Shown: positions 1-13,628, counted from the first letter of the stretch. The stretch is 64,000 bases of DNA from Ecdyonurus torrentis (GCA_949318235.1 OX439133.1:2600513-2664512), one strand, 5' to 3'. Numbers and translations are program-made. The notes: a model not told the origin generated them from the letters alone.

Positions 1-336
1 TCAGTATTATATTATACCAGATAAGTTTTTCTTGCTCAATATATTTATTATATTGCAATATATGATAAATATATTTAAGATTACATGTAACATAATATGT
101 ATGTAAGTAATAAAAAATATATGATTCAAGATATTATTTTTCTAAGAATGGCTTAATGGATTAATAATACAAGCATGCATGATTATATGTGTATGATATG
201 GAAAGGAGGGTCTGGTCGCACTAGATAACACTCTTATTACTCGCGTATATTGAATCTGCACGTGAACAAATAAAACACCTTAAAGCAATATACCACATAA
301 AACAACTTTTACTTTTTAATGAATAAGTCACGCTCA
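1..336. other. AT-rich intergenic DNA, no gene
   Basis: No credible coding sequence. From about 270 a fragment of the MITE-B family begins (it carries the ACCACATAAAACAAC motif seen at 58936 and 63416); it is broken by the next insertion. Confidence 0.6.
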
Positions 337-590
337 TGAGCTTCTGTATTATTGCCCTTTCTTAAAAACGTTCCCTTAATGATGTAGTTCAAATTTTCGC
401 CGCAACAATCAACATGTAAAAAGTAAGTGGCACTGCAATCTGGGGGAAATTTTAAAATTTTCCCCAGATTGCAGCGCCACTTTTGTATGTAATTTTGTAT
501 TCTTGCATTGTTGCGGCGAAAATTTGAATTACATCATTAAGGGATCGTTTTTTCAACAATAGCTTCCTATCCTGTTTATATATCCGTGGA
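337..590 (+). mobile_element. Foldback element, family N, copy 1
   Basis: Nearly the whole element is self-complementary. The two central arms (about 428-485) pair through a loop of a few bases, and the outer arms share a motif containing CGCCGCAA and its complement. The outer edge reads GCTTCCTATCCTGTTTATAT. Copies lie at 766-1019 (inverted) and 44995-45247. No coding capacity, so non-autonomous. It splits a MITE-B copy. Confidence 0.75.
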
Positions 591-765
591 ATAAGCACGA
601 AATGGGATTTAAAAAACTGTTTAAAATTTTTACTAGAATAATAATGTAGCTCTATGAGAGAGCGTAAAAATACTATAATATATGCAATATGCTTGACTAT
701 TCATGTTTATAACGTTAGAAACATGCAAAAAAAAAAAAAAAAATTAGTATTTAAATGTTGTGCGG
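591..765. mobile_element. MITE-B fragment between two foldback elements
   Basis: Sequence around 630-720 matches the middle of MITE-B (GAGAGCGTAAAAATACT, then ATTCATGTTTATAACGT). It belongs to the same broken B copy as 270-336 and 1020-1215. Confidence 0.6.
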
Positions 766-1019
766 GCATGGATATATAAACAGGATAGGAAGCTTTTGTT
801 GAAAAAACGATCCCTAAATGATGTAATTCAAATTTTCGCCGCAAAAATGCAAGAATACAAAATTACGTATAAAAGTGGCGCTGTAGTCTGTGTGTGAATT
901 TTAAAATTCACACACAGACTACAGCGCCACTTACATTTTACATGTTGATTGTTGCGGTGAAAATTTGAAGTACATCAACAAGGGTTCGTTTTTAGTATAG
1001 GGCAATAACACAGGAGCTC
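766..1019 (-). mobile_element. Foldback element, family N, copy 2
   Basis: Inverted relative to copy 1. The central palindrome is at about 865-932, with arms carrying the CAGACTACAGCGCCACTT motif. The loop-proximal sequence differs from copy 1 while the arms pair within each copy, so arms have co-evolved or been homogenised within copies. Confidence 0.75.
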
Positions 1020-1215
1020 ACGAACCTGTGTGCGGATTGTATAAATTGAAATTTCTAAACACTGCTAAGGAGCTACAGTTATGGTTTTGAGACAAACTAA
1101 AGTTATTTATGTAAGGCCCATAAATACGTACTAAAGAGCAGGTAGTACAAAAATTTAGTTTTAAGATGCAGCCATGCTTGCAAAACAAAGAGAGGTAACA
1201 CATCTTCATCTTTTT
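1020..1215. mobile_element. MITE-B fragment (3' part)
   Basis: Matches the distal half of MITE-B (CACTGCTAAGGAGCTACAG, GAGACAAACTAAAGTTATTT). Together with 270-336 and 591-765 this is one B copy broken by two family N insertions. Confidence 0.6.
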
Positions 1216-1343
1216 TTCTTGGTTTGCAAAAAATTGCATTTCACAATAAAATTTATGAATGACACGTTTTGAAAAATTTAATCATAATAATATATCATCT
1301 TATAAGCAGTGATTTCTGAGCTTCTGCAAATTTTCTATGTATA

Positions 1344-1643
1344 GGGTGTGTGCGCATGACGTCATTCTGAGTGCTTTTCGATGCTCTTCTTGAGCAATGA
1401 ATAACATTGCTCAGCATAGGACAAACCTAGTTTTTGACTATTTTCTTTGGAAAATTAGATATTTTTTGGTCATTATTATTTTTCTTACATACTTGAGGTA
1501 CTAATTCAACCTGTTAACAACATCAATGCTCTCAAAAAATTGCGAAGTATTTTTAAAATGGCAAAATGTGTCATTTTCCTATACCGGCCCATGTTATTTA
1601 GTACTCACTTATGACGTCGACTTAAACATGAATGAAAACACCC
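1344..1643 (+). mobile_element. MITE-A copy 1 (GGGTG...CACCC, about 300 bp)
   Basis: Terminal inverted repeat GGGTG/CACCC flanked on both sides by TATA. Just inside the left end is ATGACGTCATTC. The interior is AT-rich with the recurring phrase ATGAATAACATTGCTCAGCA. This is the commonest transposon family in the window, with about 20 recognisable copies. No coding capacity. Confidence 0.85.
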
Positions 1644-1825
1644 TATACCAAATAAATTTCTTTGGCTGAAATTGAATGCAATTAAATATATTGCAATATG
1701 TGTGCACGGCTTTAGTTTTGTAAAATAAAATGTGAGGTTAATATGCAAGTGGAAGTTTTAGATGTAAAAATAAAAATTATAAAAATAAATAGCAGCGTGA
1801 TATTTAAGACTGAAACTTGTTTGAA

Positions 1826-1830
1826 GTGGC

Positions 1831-1881
<51 letters not shown>
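1826..1881. repeat. (GA)n microsatellite
   Basis: Nearly pure GA dinucleotides with one interruption. A short CT run follows at 1935-1953. The arginine/glutamate reading frame over it is a repeat artefact. Confidence 0.9.
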
Positions 1882-1882
<1 letters not shown>

Positions 1883-2019
1883 GCTTATTTCAAATTATAC
1901 TTTTTTTCACAGCTTGCGGTTAGAGAAAAGTTACTCTCTCTCTCTCTCTCTCTTTGTACATTTTTTTGTCCCTAAAATTACTCTACTATATTCTTTTTAA
2001 TGAATCACAATAATTATAA

Positions 2020-2316
2020 AGTATATCCTCATAACATCATACTGCGCTTTTATACGCCATATTGGAGCAAGGAATAACATTTCTCAGCATAGAACTAACG
2101 TTTTTTTTTTGTTGTTGTTGCTATTTTTTAGTAAAATTAGTTAATTTTTATTATTATTCTCGCATACTTAAAAAAATAAACAATAATTCCAACTGTTAAC
2201 AACATCAATGCTCTCAAAAATATAACAAATTATAGTTTTCAAATTGCAAAATGTGTCATGTTCCCATACTGGCCCATGTTATTGAGTAATCCAACATGGC
2301 GTCGACGAATTCACCC
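2020..2316 (+). mobile_element. MITE-A copy 2, worn left end
   Basis: The right end is intact (CACCC then TATA at 2312-2320) and preceded by the family phrase AACATGGCGTCGAC. The left end has lost the GGGTG terminus. Confidence 0.7.
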
Positions 2317-2947
2317 TATAGAATACTAAATTTTCTCGATAGTTGATACAAGCAGACTAAAACGATCATAGGCCATTAGTTATTCTAATACAACATGCAA
2401 ATTCGATAAAAATTAAATAATGCTTTATATGCAAACTTTTATTCGGTATACATGCAATAAAAATTCGTGACATTCAATTAAATCATAATATTTTTATTAG
2501 TTTAAATATTTAATCTTCTTGTTACCATTCTCATTTTAAGCAAATTTATTTCAATTCTTTGCCTCGAGTAATTAAATCGAGGCTTATCGTAAGCAACATA
2601 GCTGAATCTTAATGCATTATTTACTGTTGCTCCATGAATTGAAGAATTAAATAAATAAATAAAAAATAGTTTAAATAAAAATATTAAAAGAGATATTTTT
2701 ATTTTTAATATTTTTATTATTATTTTACTTTTTTATAAGTAAAACAAAAAAAAATGTCAATTATTATTTTTTTTTTATGTAATATTAATTTTATTGTTTA
2801 TCAAATAATTATTATTATATTAAGAAATATTTATAGTACTATAAAAAATAAAATTAATATTATTTGCTTGCAAATGTGAACGAAATGTAATTTGAACCAC
2901 AATTTCCAGTAAATTACGAATAATTTAATTTTGGCTCATATCAATCA
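2317..2947. other. AT-rich DNA, nothing recognised
   Basis: Poly-A/T-rich sequence with ATTATTATTT-type runs. I see no gene, transposon end or RNA gene. Confidence 0.5.
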
Positions 2948-3089
2948 GGGAGGGAGGGAGAGAGAGAGGTGGTGAGAATGAGATTTTGAGTTATGGAGAG
3001 ACAGACGAGTTTAGGAGAAAGAGAGAGACAGAGAAATAGTGAGGGTGCGTTTAGCACAGAGACAGCGAGAAATGAAGAGACTTTTGAGG

Positions 3090-3185
<96 letters not shown>

Positions 3186-3190
3186 TGAGA
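2948..3190. repeat. (GA)n microsatellite, long pure core
   Basis: A GGGAGAGA-rich lead-in is followed by a pure GA core at about 3092-3182. Scattered GAGAGACAGA motifs continue to about 3470, so this is a low-complexity purine tract. Confidence 0.9.
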
Positions 3191-3639
3191 AAGAGAAATG
3201 TAACTTTAATTTTGTTCTATCGGTTAAATTAAAAAAAAAGTAAATTATTTTACAACACCCAAAACATGAAAATAGCGGAATTATTGAATATAATATTTGC
3301 AATAAGAGACACAAAATATTTGTTTTCGCTAATTTACATTATCTAAAACGCTTGTGGTATGAAGAGAGAAAGAGATAAAATAAACGGGGACAGAGACTTA
3401 GAGAAGAGACAGAAACAGAAGTTTAGATACGAGGGACAGAGAGAGAGAGAGAGACAGACAGAGAAGCAAAATCGACGTCACGTCCAAATATCCCAAGTTA
3501 GACAAATAAAGTTAGCACGAAGCTGAGTGTAAATATTTCACTCTCAAAAGAGCTCCAATCTAAATATTTATGCTTGAAATGTAAAACGTTTTTCTAGTAA
3601 AATTGTAACAACATTTTTATATTTTAAGCGTATGTTATT

Positions 3640-4243
3640 TGGGTTTTATTATAATCATTCTATCTTAAGCTATGGAGCACCAGCCCTCTCACCAACACTG
3701 TAAATCTTGAGCGCATAAAGGGTCGTGCAACTCGTTTCATTCTTGGCTATTCAAAATTTTCTAAATTCGTAGACAGTGTTTTAAGATTAACTAAATGTAA
3801 ATTAAAAAGTATCACTGATCTTTGGAATGGTATTGACATCAAATTCTTATCATCATGTTTTTCTAAAATATATGACTTTGATGTTTTTTGGTGCTAATAA
3901 GTTATACCTTAAGGAAAGACGCTCTGGTTTACGTGGCGGCTCTATCACCTTAGATACTCCCAGAGGTGATTCCGCATATTTAAATTCATTTTTCCCAAAA
4001 GTTGTTTCTTTGTATAATGCCTTACCTGTTATGGCTAGAATCCCCCTGCCAGTGTAATTCATTCATCTTTATATGTTTATTTATTGACGAAGCAGTACAT
4101 ATTTCTGATACTATGGTGTGAGATCACGGCCAGTGTATAGCTGGCATTTTGCCTTTTTCTCATCACCTGTTGGGTAATTTACATGTTTGTTTTTATGTAT
4201 AATACCTAGACCCAATAAAGAACTATTATTATTATTATTATTA
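3640..4243 (+). pseudogene. 5'-truncated LINE retrotransposon, 3' end
   Basis: A broken frame near 3705-3845 reads LERIKGRATRFILGYSKF followed by KSITDLWNGIDIKF. A second frame, 3905-4057, ends NSFFPKVVSLYNALP before a stop. Both resemble the region after the reverse transcriptase in ORF2 of CR1/Jockey-like LINEs. The end is CCCAATAAAGAACT plus an (ATT)n tail at 4207-4243, a usual LINE 3' terminus. Frames are disrupted, so this is a dead fragment. Clade is not determined. Confidence 0.7.
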
Positions 4244-4403
4244 TAAATTTGACGAAGAATTGGAATCAGACAACTAATATTGTTTACATAAAAAAAAAAG
4301 TAAAAAAAACAACAAAACAATCATACTAGCTCAATTTTTGTAACATTTTTGGATTTGAACATAACTTATGCTAAATTGAATAATATAAAACATAAATTGT
4401 AGA

Positions 4404-4926
4404 GCTGTAAAAAACTCGAAATATTTTTAGCACAGGCTGAAATTTTTTAACCCGGTTTGATTTGAAACCCGGGCTTAGCTTGAAATCGAGCTTAAACTCG
4501 AAAAACGAGCCAAAGCTTGGAAAACTCGACATTTGAGCTAAAGTTTAAAAACGAGCCTTCGAGCCTATGAAGAAAAAAACTCGATTTTTATTATGAAAAA
4601 ATTGTTTTTCAATGATTAAAGTCATAAATAAAATAAAAATAATTTTAAAAAATATTTTAAACAGCTTATTTTGCATGATAGAATATTAAAAATGCAATTT
4701 TAAACAAAAATCACAAACATTTTTTTCTTTTCTTTATTCAATAATTGTACTTTAGCTCGATTTATTTTCAAAAGCTCGTTTTTTTCACGAGTCATTTACG
4801 AGCTCAACTCGAAAAAGCTCGTTTTCGAGCTAAAAGCTCGAAACCCGGGTTTACCATTTTCAAAAAAACAAGCACCCTAAGGTTTTGGCCCGGGCGGGTG
4901 CTCGAACCGGTTTAAATTTACAGCTC
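4404..4926. mobile_element. MITE-E, TIR AGAGCTGTAAA, about 520 bp
   Basis: Starts near AGAGCTGTAAAAAACTCG and ends AAATTTACAGCTCT. It is full of GAGCTCG/CGAGC motifs in opposite orientations around a central AT-rich loop. A partial copy is at 16877-17135. No coding capacity. Confidence 0.8.
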
Positions 4927-5324
4927 TAATATATTGCACACACATCTAAGATTACTACGCAATAATAATTTTATTGTGATACAGCTTATTTTCGAAATAT
5001 ATTTTTTATGCAACTTAATTTTTTATGCTATATTTCATAATAACTATATGTGAAACAGCATAAATATTATAATGTACAGCATAATTATTCAACATAATGG
5101 TTGCAGCATAAATTACTTAATTTATAAATTCTGTGCATAACAAATATGTTGTACGTGGCATAATTATTTATGCTATTTCGAGAAGGCAAAATTTATGCTA
5201 TTTGACATAAATATAGCTATTTTGTTTATTACTTTGGCAGGTTACGTTATTCTGTTATTATTATTTTTTTTCTTTTTATTATTTATTCATATAACAACTT
5301 AAAGAACATTGCTGTGGCGTATGG
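4927..5324. other. AT-rich DNA with GCATAAAT-type element debris
   Basis: Recurrent short motifs such as CAGCATAAATTA and GCATAATTATT mark decayed copies of the small family that is intact around CRP4 and CRP5 (for example 49098-49627). No gene seen. Confidence 0.5.
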
Positions 5325-5712
5325 GTTAAATCTCTTGTCAATTTACTTTTTTATCATTTAGAATACTATACTGATAATTACCATACCTTATTATCCATGA
5401 ATTACACGTTGATTTTGTATTTATTTTTTATTTATTTTTGTTTTGATGGATATTTCACGCATCTGACGTCACAATGTACCTATGGGGCTGTGATAGGGGT
5501 AAAGAAATTGAGGAAGGGGTTTAAATTTATTACGTGACCAGAGCGGTGACTGTGATTGGCGGTGGTACATTGTGACGTCAGATACGTGATATAACAGTCA
5601 AAATGAAAATAAATACAAAATCAACGTGTTGGTGTCTAATTGATGGATAATAAGGTATGGTAATTATACATCTAGTATTCTAAATGATAAAAAATTAACT
5701 TGACAAGGGCTT
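5325..5712. mobile_element. TIR element, family O, about 390 bp
   Basis: Long inverted arms: 5333-5430 pairs with 5600-5708, sharing TGGATAATAAGGTATGGTAAT and its complement. TGACGTCA occurs once in each arm (5464 and 5573). Non-coding. Confidence 0.75.
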
Positions 5713-5749
5713 TAACGCTTAAGTCACTTAATTTACTACCCTTTATATA

Positions 5750-6046
5750 GGATGGTTGCATTCATATAGAGGTCAACGCCATATTTGAGCACTACGTATT
5801 ATTTGTACCAGTTACCAGTTATAGGAATTTTTTTTTTCCAGTTTAAAAATACTTAGCAATATATTTTATATATTTGAGAGCATTGATGTTGTTAATAGAT
5901 TGAATTAGGTGTGCAAGTACGCAAAAAAAAAAAAAAAACAACTAAATTTTGAAAGAAAATGTTCTATGACGTATGTTCTATGCTAATGTTATTCATTGCT
6001 CCAGTATGGCGTCGAAGCGCAGTCAATATGACATGTGCATACACCC
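5750..6046 (-). mobile_element. MITE-A copy 3
   Basis: Reverse orientation, ending CACCC plus TATA at 6042-6050. The interior carries the family phrase with GGCGTCGAAGCGC. The left end is mutated (GGATGG). Confidence 0.75.
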
Positions 6047-7454
6047 TATAGCATTGCAAGATCTTGCTGTTTTTAAAGAATTTTATGAGAAATCTACTGC
6101 AGTGGGCGAAAATCTTAAGAATGTGGGATACTAGACACTTTTAAAGCTAATTTTAAATTTTATTAATATTTTAATCGCCTCTATGATCGTAAAATTATAT
6201 AAAAATCGCTAAAAATATTTGCGATTCATACACTGTTTATTATTAAAATCACATTAAACTAAAATATGTAGTGTTGCTAATGTGCAGAACGATAAAGCGT
6301 GATATTTATTAGGTAAAGACAAACTGAGGGAGACAATGAGAATTATGTTTCCACTTGGAGGAGAGAGCGCTCTCTGAAACACAAATAAACTTCGTGCAAA
6401 GTTTACACCATTAAAAGTCTGGAAATAGAAATTGTTTATCTTCTATATGGCTACATTTATAAACCTGCGGCTTAGCTATTTTATATCATACCACTTACAT
6501 TATATATAATTGTAGATGTGTTTTTTTATTTAGCATTTTTTTTTTTTTTTTTTTTTTAATTTCCTTGCATTTTATTAAATAATTTATCATAATTGTTTAC
6601 ATTTCATTTCATTACATTTTTTTAATTGAAATTAAAATTTTATTGTACATGGAAAATTAGCCATCATTATAGGGGCTATGCATTGATGTTAAATGATGGA
6701 TCACTCAATACTACATTACAATTGATAATACAGTTTTTGTCCAGCCAAGATCCTCTGCACATGGATCTTGTCGGCTGGTTCAAATATCAATAAAATAACT
6801 TTAGTGTTCTAATCAATAATAATAAAATTTTAAAGTATACAACATAAATTTTATAACATCAAAATAAATTATTATTTTTAATTATTATTACACAATTTGT
6901 ATTACATCTAATATAATTATTTACCATAGTATTTTCCATAGTATTCTTGCTTTAAAGGCTCAAACTAATGGATTAGACTAAAAGTTTTAAAGACACAATT
7001 TTGTTTTAACTATATGATATTAGGAACACGAAAACTTTTATAAATATATAAAACTGGGAAATGTGAAATCATATAGAATATTGAATCACGATTTATACAG
7101 TATGTAGGTCCTATATAATACCGTATGATCCTATATATATTATTTTATTGTAATTCCTATATTAAAAGTTAATTTGATAGTAAATTTTATTTTTCAGTTT
7201 TTTCTTTAAGCAAATTTCTGTTCTACTATCTAAAAAAAATGTAATAAAAATAAGATAGAAAAAAAATGATGATAAACGCAAGTAAAATATTAAAAATAAA
7301 TATTATTAAATTTTAAATATATAAAAAATGGGGGGGGGGGAGTGGGGTAATATGCAGAGTATTCATGAAACCTAATTAAGAAATTCAGAACCTACGACAC
7401 GAAGCTATTTTTTTTTATTATAAATGCTATTAGCAGTTCTGTTGATTAAAAAAA

Positions 7455-7503
<49 letters not shown>

Positions 7504-7595
7504 TTCACTATTTTACTACCTAAAGAAAGTCATAAAAATAATATAGGGTAAAAATAAAAGTAAATAAAAAAGAAGCAAAATGTGTATAGATATGT

Positions 7596-7633
<38 letters not shown>

Positions 7634-7680
7634 ACGTACGACCAAGATGATAGGTAACCAGGACCATCTTAATTGTATAC
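6047..7680. other. AT-rich DNA with homopolymers, no gene
   Basis: Long T and A runs (about 6538-6558, 7457-7496, 7599-7632) and a G run at 7329. At 6739-6777 a stable hairpin, CCAGCCAAGATCC pairing with GGATCTTGTCGGCTGG, is followed by ATCAATAAAAT. That arrangement recalls a LINE 3' terminus but is not diagnostic. Confidence 0.5.
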
Positions 7681-7939
7681 GGGCCGGGGACAAACTTTCA
7701 GGTATAAAAGGGACTAGGCTGACCGCGAAGGCACATCTGAGTTCAGATGTTCACGAATCATGAAGTTTTATTGCCAAAAATGCAAAAAAAGTTTGGACTG
7801 AAAAAAACTGATTTTGAAATTTGTAAACTGGGTCAGTTATTTTAAGTTTTTGTCAGTTTTTCCCAGTTTTTTTCGGTTTTTGGAAACTGAAAATGGACTT
7901 TTACCGCACAAAAACTTAAAACGACGTGTTTTAACAAAA

Positions 7940-8001
<62 letters not shown>

Positions 8002-8365
8002 CAACGCATATCTCAAAACTATCCGACTTCAAATGAACACCATTAAAAAAATGGTTAAAAAGAATTTCATAAAGACAAAGAACAGCTCTCATTGATACTC
8101 GCTGGTATAGTGTATCGGATAATAATTAAACATTTTTTTTTTTTTCATAAAAATTATAAATTTTATCCTTCTTTGTTGATAAATTTTTGTTTTTAAGTTA
8201 CAATAATAAATTATCAAAACTGAATTTCACTGTTTTTGTACAATTGAACTGAAAGTGAACTGATTTTGCCGTTTTTGCAAACTGATTATGCAAAAAAACT
8301 GGACTGAATTCAGCACTGAAAATGCACATTTTCAAAACTGGAAATCCGGTCCCTAGTTATTATTA
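7681..8365. mobile_element. Probable decayed repeat element containing an (AT)n tract
   Basis: Repeated AAACTG/CAGTTTT words appear in opposing orientations at both ends, and the right end reads TCCGGTCCCTAG. A poly-A plus (AT)n tract occupies 7937-7998. TATAAAAG at 7702 looks like a TATA box but no gene follows. Confidence 0.4.
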
Positions 8366-8471
8366 TTAAATATTAATAAATTATAATATATTAATAATGT
8401 GGCAATATTAATAATCTAACGTTCAGATAACTTGTGAATGAGAGTAAGGATATTAGTAATAAATAAGTATA

Positions 8472-8771
8472 GGGTGTGTGCGCATGACGTCATTCTAAAT
8501 GCTTTTCAATGCTCTTCTTGAGCAATGAATAACATAGCATAGGACAAACGTAGTTTTTGGCTACTTTATTTGGAAAATAAGCTATTTTTTTGTCATTATT
8601 ATTTTTCTTGCATATTTGAGGTACTAATTCGACTTGTTAACAGCATCAATGCTCTCAAAAATATTGCGAAGTATTTTAAAACTGGCAAAATGTGTCATTT
8701 TCCTATACTGGCCAATGTTATTTATTACTCACTTATGACGTCGACTTTGACATGAATGACACTAACCTAAT
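8472..8771 (+). mobile_element. MITE-A copy 4
   Basis: Left end GGGTGTGTGCGCATGACGTC as in copy 1. The right end is degenerate (GACACTAACCT instead of CACCC). Confidence 0.8.
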
Positions 8772-9031
8772 TGATAAAGAAGTTTAATCCGAGATATAAT
8801 ATTTCTAGGAACGAGGTGATTAAGTAAAATTACATGTACTTTCATCTGTGTTAAGAAAGGTAGGGCCGACTGCTTCTGCACACTCACATCACTATACATA
8901 ACACTTCCTGTACTTGTGCAAATAGAAAATGCAATTGAACAGATATCTAGTACATCATAAACTAAATAAAAATTTATAATATTTATTGAATCATCATCAT
9001 CGTCATACTATATTTATTTCTTAATAATGTA

Positions 9032-9318
9032 AATGGCCGAGTGGTGAAGGCAGCTAACTCGTAATTGTATACTCCTCACCAAGTATAGGTTCGAGTCACT
9101 GCTGGGTGCGTACGTCAAGTGTGAGAGCACAACACGTTGCACGATGTATGTTTACATGCATTCCATGACGACGCACAGTATTCGGGAGGTGCATGATTGA
9201 TGTGATTGCACCGACCAGCCTGCCTAGATGTTTCCACGGTTTTTCTAGGCTGTAATGGTGAATGCCGGGCTGTGTACTTAGGCCGTGGCCGGCCCGTATG
9301 TGTGTTTTTTCATTAATT
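9032..9318 (+). mobile_element. tRNA-derived SINE (full head)
   Basis: A polymerase III A box (TGGCCGAGTGG, about 9038) and B box (GGTTCGAGTCAC, about 9089) lie in a Ser/Leu-type tRNA-like head. A 200 bp tRNA-unrelated body (ACGACGCACAG, CACCGACCAGCCTG, GGCCGTGGCCGGCCCGT) follows. The same body recurs at 24955-25247 with a long poly-A tail. The right end of this copy runs directly into a MITE-A fragment. Confidence 0.85.
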
Positions 9319-9600
9319 TGGAAATATTTATTGCGCTTGGAGGCTATACTGGAGTAGTGAATAGCATTGCTCAGCATAGGACAAACTTCATTTAAGCCAA
9401 TTTTCTTTGGGAAATAGGTTTTTTTCCCATTGTTATTTTTCTCACATACTTGAGATACTAATTCAACATATTTACAGCATCAATGCTCTCAAAAATATTG
9501 CATAGTGGTTTTAAACTGGCAAAACGATTTATTTTCCTATGCCACCCATGTTATTGAGTTATTCAACACGGCGTCGACTTAAACATGAATGCATAGACTC
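9319..9600 (+). mobile_element. MITE-A copy 5, left-truncated
   Basis: Begins inside the element (TTATTGCGCTTGGAGGC) directly after the SINE and runs to a degenerate right end near CTCTATATA. The GGGTG terminus is missing, so the SINE or a deletion removed it. Confidence 0.7.
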
Positions 9601-10300
<700 letters not shown>

Positions 10301-10611
10301 GGGTGTGGTGTATGCGGATGACGTCATATTTATTGCGCTTGGAGGCCATATTGAAGTAGTGAATAACATTGCTCAGCATAGAACTTCATTTAAGCCAATA
10401 TTCTTTGGGAAATTGGCTAATTTTTTTGTTGCTGTTAATTTTTCTCACATACTTGAGATACTAATTCAATCTTATTTAGAACATCAATGCTCTCAAAAAT
10501 ATTGCATATTGTTTTTAATCTGGCAAAATGAGCTATTTTCTTATGTCACCCATGTTATTGAGTTATCGGACATGGCGTCGACGTTAGCATGAATGCATAT
10601 TGCATACACCC
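10301..10611 (+). mobile_element. MITE-A copy 6, near complete
   Basis: GGGTG to CACCC with TATA on both sides, carrying GATGACGTCATATTTATTGC near the left end. It belongs to the subfamily also seen at 42012 and 60312. Confidence 0.85.
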
Positions 10612-10858
10612 TATATGGTTTTTAGATATCCTATGCAGTAATTTGTCAGAAATAAATGAACACAAGCAGTTCAGATGTTGTCCGCTATGTCTCTAGCGTA
10701 CAGTTAATATAGTTTTTTTATTGTTTATGTTTGGTAGCAATCCAATAGATGGAACTACTGTAGCAATTTGAAAAACAAATATTTAAAACATGTTTTCATA
10801 ATTAATTCAAAATATAATCGGATATAAATAAATAATATATAATCGTCTCAAAAAAAAA

Positions 10859-10891
<33 letters not shown>

Positions 10892-10956
10892 TACACTTTT
10901 TGGAAACCTGACTAATTAATGTCTTATTCACTCTTAACCCTAACCCCTAATACAAA
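10612..10956. other. AT-rich DNA, nothing recognised
   Basis: Includes a poly-A run at about 10849-10877. No gene or RNA seen. Confidence 0.5.
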
Positions 10957-11191
10957 ACTACAATGGAGATTATCGGTTTAAAATATAGCTTTGAAATGAC
11001 TATGGATTAAAACACGTAAAAGTATGTCTAGTATTTCTCATTTAAATTTCTCCGAAATCAGCGTAGTAGTTTCCTCAATAATCACAAAAAAAAACGTGTT
11101 TTTTCCCATAAGCGTAATGTTAAATTAAGGGATCCTTAGCTTTCCCCGCGTCTCCCCACGCGCTTAACCGATAACATCCATTAAATTGACA
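10957..11191. mobile_element. TIR element, family L, copy 1
   Basis: Ends CAATGGAGATTATCGGTTTA and its complement TAACCGATAACATCCATT. The interior has CCCGCGTCTCCCC. A second, inverted copy is at 44089-44289. About 235 bp, non-coding. Confidence 0.8.
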
Positions 11192-11228
11192 CAAATGCCC
11201 GGCTTTTTAGAATATTTTAAGTACAAAA

Positions 11229-12146
<918 letters not shown>

Positions 12147-12205
12147 ATAAATATATATAAATTTAATAAATAATACAATTTTCTTGACTTAAATGTAAAA
12201 GTTAC

Positions 12206-12282
12206 ATATATCCTGAAACATATGCAACCTGGTCGAATGATATGTTTAACAATAAGCCTATCTCCCAGGATACATTGGACTT
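12206..12282 (+). mobile_element. Short element Z, copy 1, beside the tetranucleotide array
   Basis: Starts ATATCCTGA and ends CAGGATACATTG, a short terminal inverted repeat. Inside are ATATGCAACCTGGT and TTTAACAATAAGCCTATCT. Copies lie at about 17398-17475 (inverted) and 55627-55704. Confidence 0.6.
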
Positions 12283-12491
12283 CACAATATACAACCATAT
12301 ATTGTGTTTTTCAAATAAAATCCTCTCTAAATCTGAATCTGTGTGCAATGTTGATATAAAGTTTGATTGAAAGATCGATTGATTTTCTTGCGTCAAGATG
12401 AAGCTTCTACAATTAACAAATTTCCAAAGAACGAATGATTATTTCTTCACAAAGTTACTTCTACTTGGAGTACTTCTTTGTTTTATGTATG

Positions 12492-12823
12492 TACACTAAA
12501 AAATAGCCGTTGAAAATCTTGTACACAGTTTTGCAATGCTTTAAGTAATTGTGTAATCAACGGTTATGACGTCACTAAACGTTGATATTTCAACAATAAA
12601 AACGTTAGTGACGTCACAACCGTTGAGATTAAATATAAAAATCATAGATTTGTAACGGTCAAGTTTAACGTTTATTCCATTGTGATTCTAACGCTTGTGA
12701 CGTCATTTACGCTTTTATCGTTAGATTGTCAACGTTTAGTGACGTCATAACCGTTGATTACAAAATACTTAAAGCATTGCAAAACTGTGTACAAGCTTTT
12801 CAACGATATTTTTAGTGTGAAAA
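12492..12823. mobile_element. TIR element, family D, copy 1, with four TGACGTCA sites
   Basis: Ends ACACTAAAAAATAGCCGTTG and its complement. Long arms share CTTGTACACAGTTTTGCAAT. TGACGTCA occurs at about 12568, 12610, 12698 and 12741, each within CGTTGAT/GTGACGTCA-type phrases. A diverged copy is at 37026-37672. Confidence 0.8.
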
Positions 12824-13117
12824 ATAGCAGATCTTCGGCATATAAGAAACAAACAAGCCCCAGTCAAAGGAATGAATAAGATGAAAAATGAGAGCCAAAT
12901 TAACTTCAAGTAATTATCTAGATAATTCCACTACAACTTATATACTTTCATAGTTGACCCTTTAAATATTGTAATAAAATGTCTTTTTAGTAAATGAAAT
13001 GAAAGTTTTTTGTTGATTTTCAAATTTGGCGCCACCGTAACCCTAAAGAAATGAAAAATGACCTTGTGAAAACGGCAGTTTATTATTAATAAAAACAAAC
13101 ATGCCATTTAGGTAGGT

Positions 13118-13243
13118 ACAGTTCTGGTCACTAGTTTGAGAACGGAGCAGTGGCGGCCGCTGCGTTGTCTCATATAGATAGCATAGCGTGGTGTGGGTTG
13201 CCTATGCAAATCATTCTCATACTTTTGGCCAGAACTGTACATA
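13118..13243. mobile_element. Small Tc1/mariner-like MITE
   Basis: Ends TACAGTTCTGGTCACTAG and CTTTTGGCCAGAACTGTA, about 125 bp, with TA at each edge. Tc1-like elements commonly begin CAGT with a CTGGCCAAAAG-type inner repeat; assignment is by that resemblance only. Confidence 0.65.
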
Positions 13244-13257
13244 CTTATAGTTGTATA

Positions 13258-13520
13258 TAGACCCCTGGCACATCATTATCGCCATGTTTGTGGTGCCTTA
13301 TGCATTGTCCAGCATAGGGTAAACATCATTTCTACTAATTTTTAACATAAAAAAAGTTTATTTCAACTGAACGAATTTTTTTTCATATTCTTGTAGCTTA
13401 TTACAAGCTAGAAATAAGGCTTTGATTGAGCTTTGAAGCTTCTTTTGCTATTAAAAAAATATAAAAATGACGTTTTTCCTATGCTATCCTACGCGTTTGT
13501 CATTTTTTTCCCCGGAGCAC
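13258..13520 (+). mobile_element. Repeat, MITE-A-related (family A2)
   Basis: The phrase TCGCCATGTTTGTGGTGCC and the downstream GCATTGTCCAGCATAGGG recur at about 32101-32280. The layout resembles MITE-A but the ends differ (GACCCCTGGCACATC). Confidence 0.55.
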
Positions 13521-13628
13521 TCGAAGTTTATTAACAAAAATTGCGTAGTAAAAAAGTAGCTCAGTAGGTGGCGGCAATATATGAAAATACGAATTAATGT
13601 TAGCATGTAATATAACTGTATCTCCCCT

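Noticed and set aside
3827..4057. Independent small gene at 3.8-4.06 kb
   Set aside because: It is the C-terminal piece of a broken LINE ORF2 followed by a LINE-type 3' tail.
7702..7709. TATAAAAG as a promoter
   Set aside because: No gene or conserved leader follows; it lies within a decayed repeat.
9032..9115. A functional tRNA gene
   Set aside because: A and B boxes are present, but the arms pair poorly and the sequence continues into a body shared with a second dispersed copy, so it is a SINE head.
10933..10952. Interstitial telomere-like TAACCCTAACCCC
   Set aside because: Only two imperfect units; it does not match the TTAGG repeat expected in most insects and is too short to mean anything.
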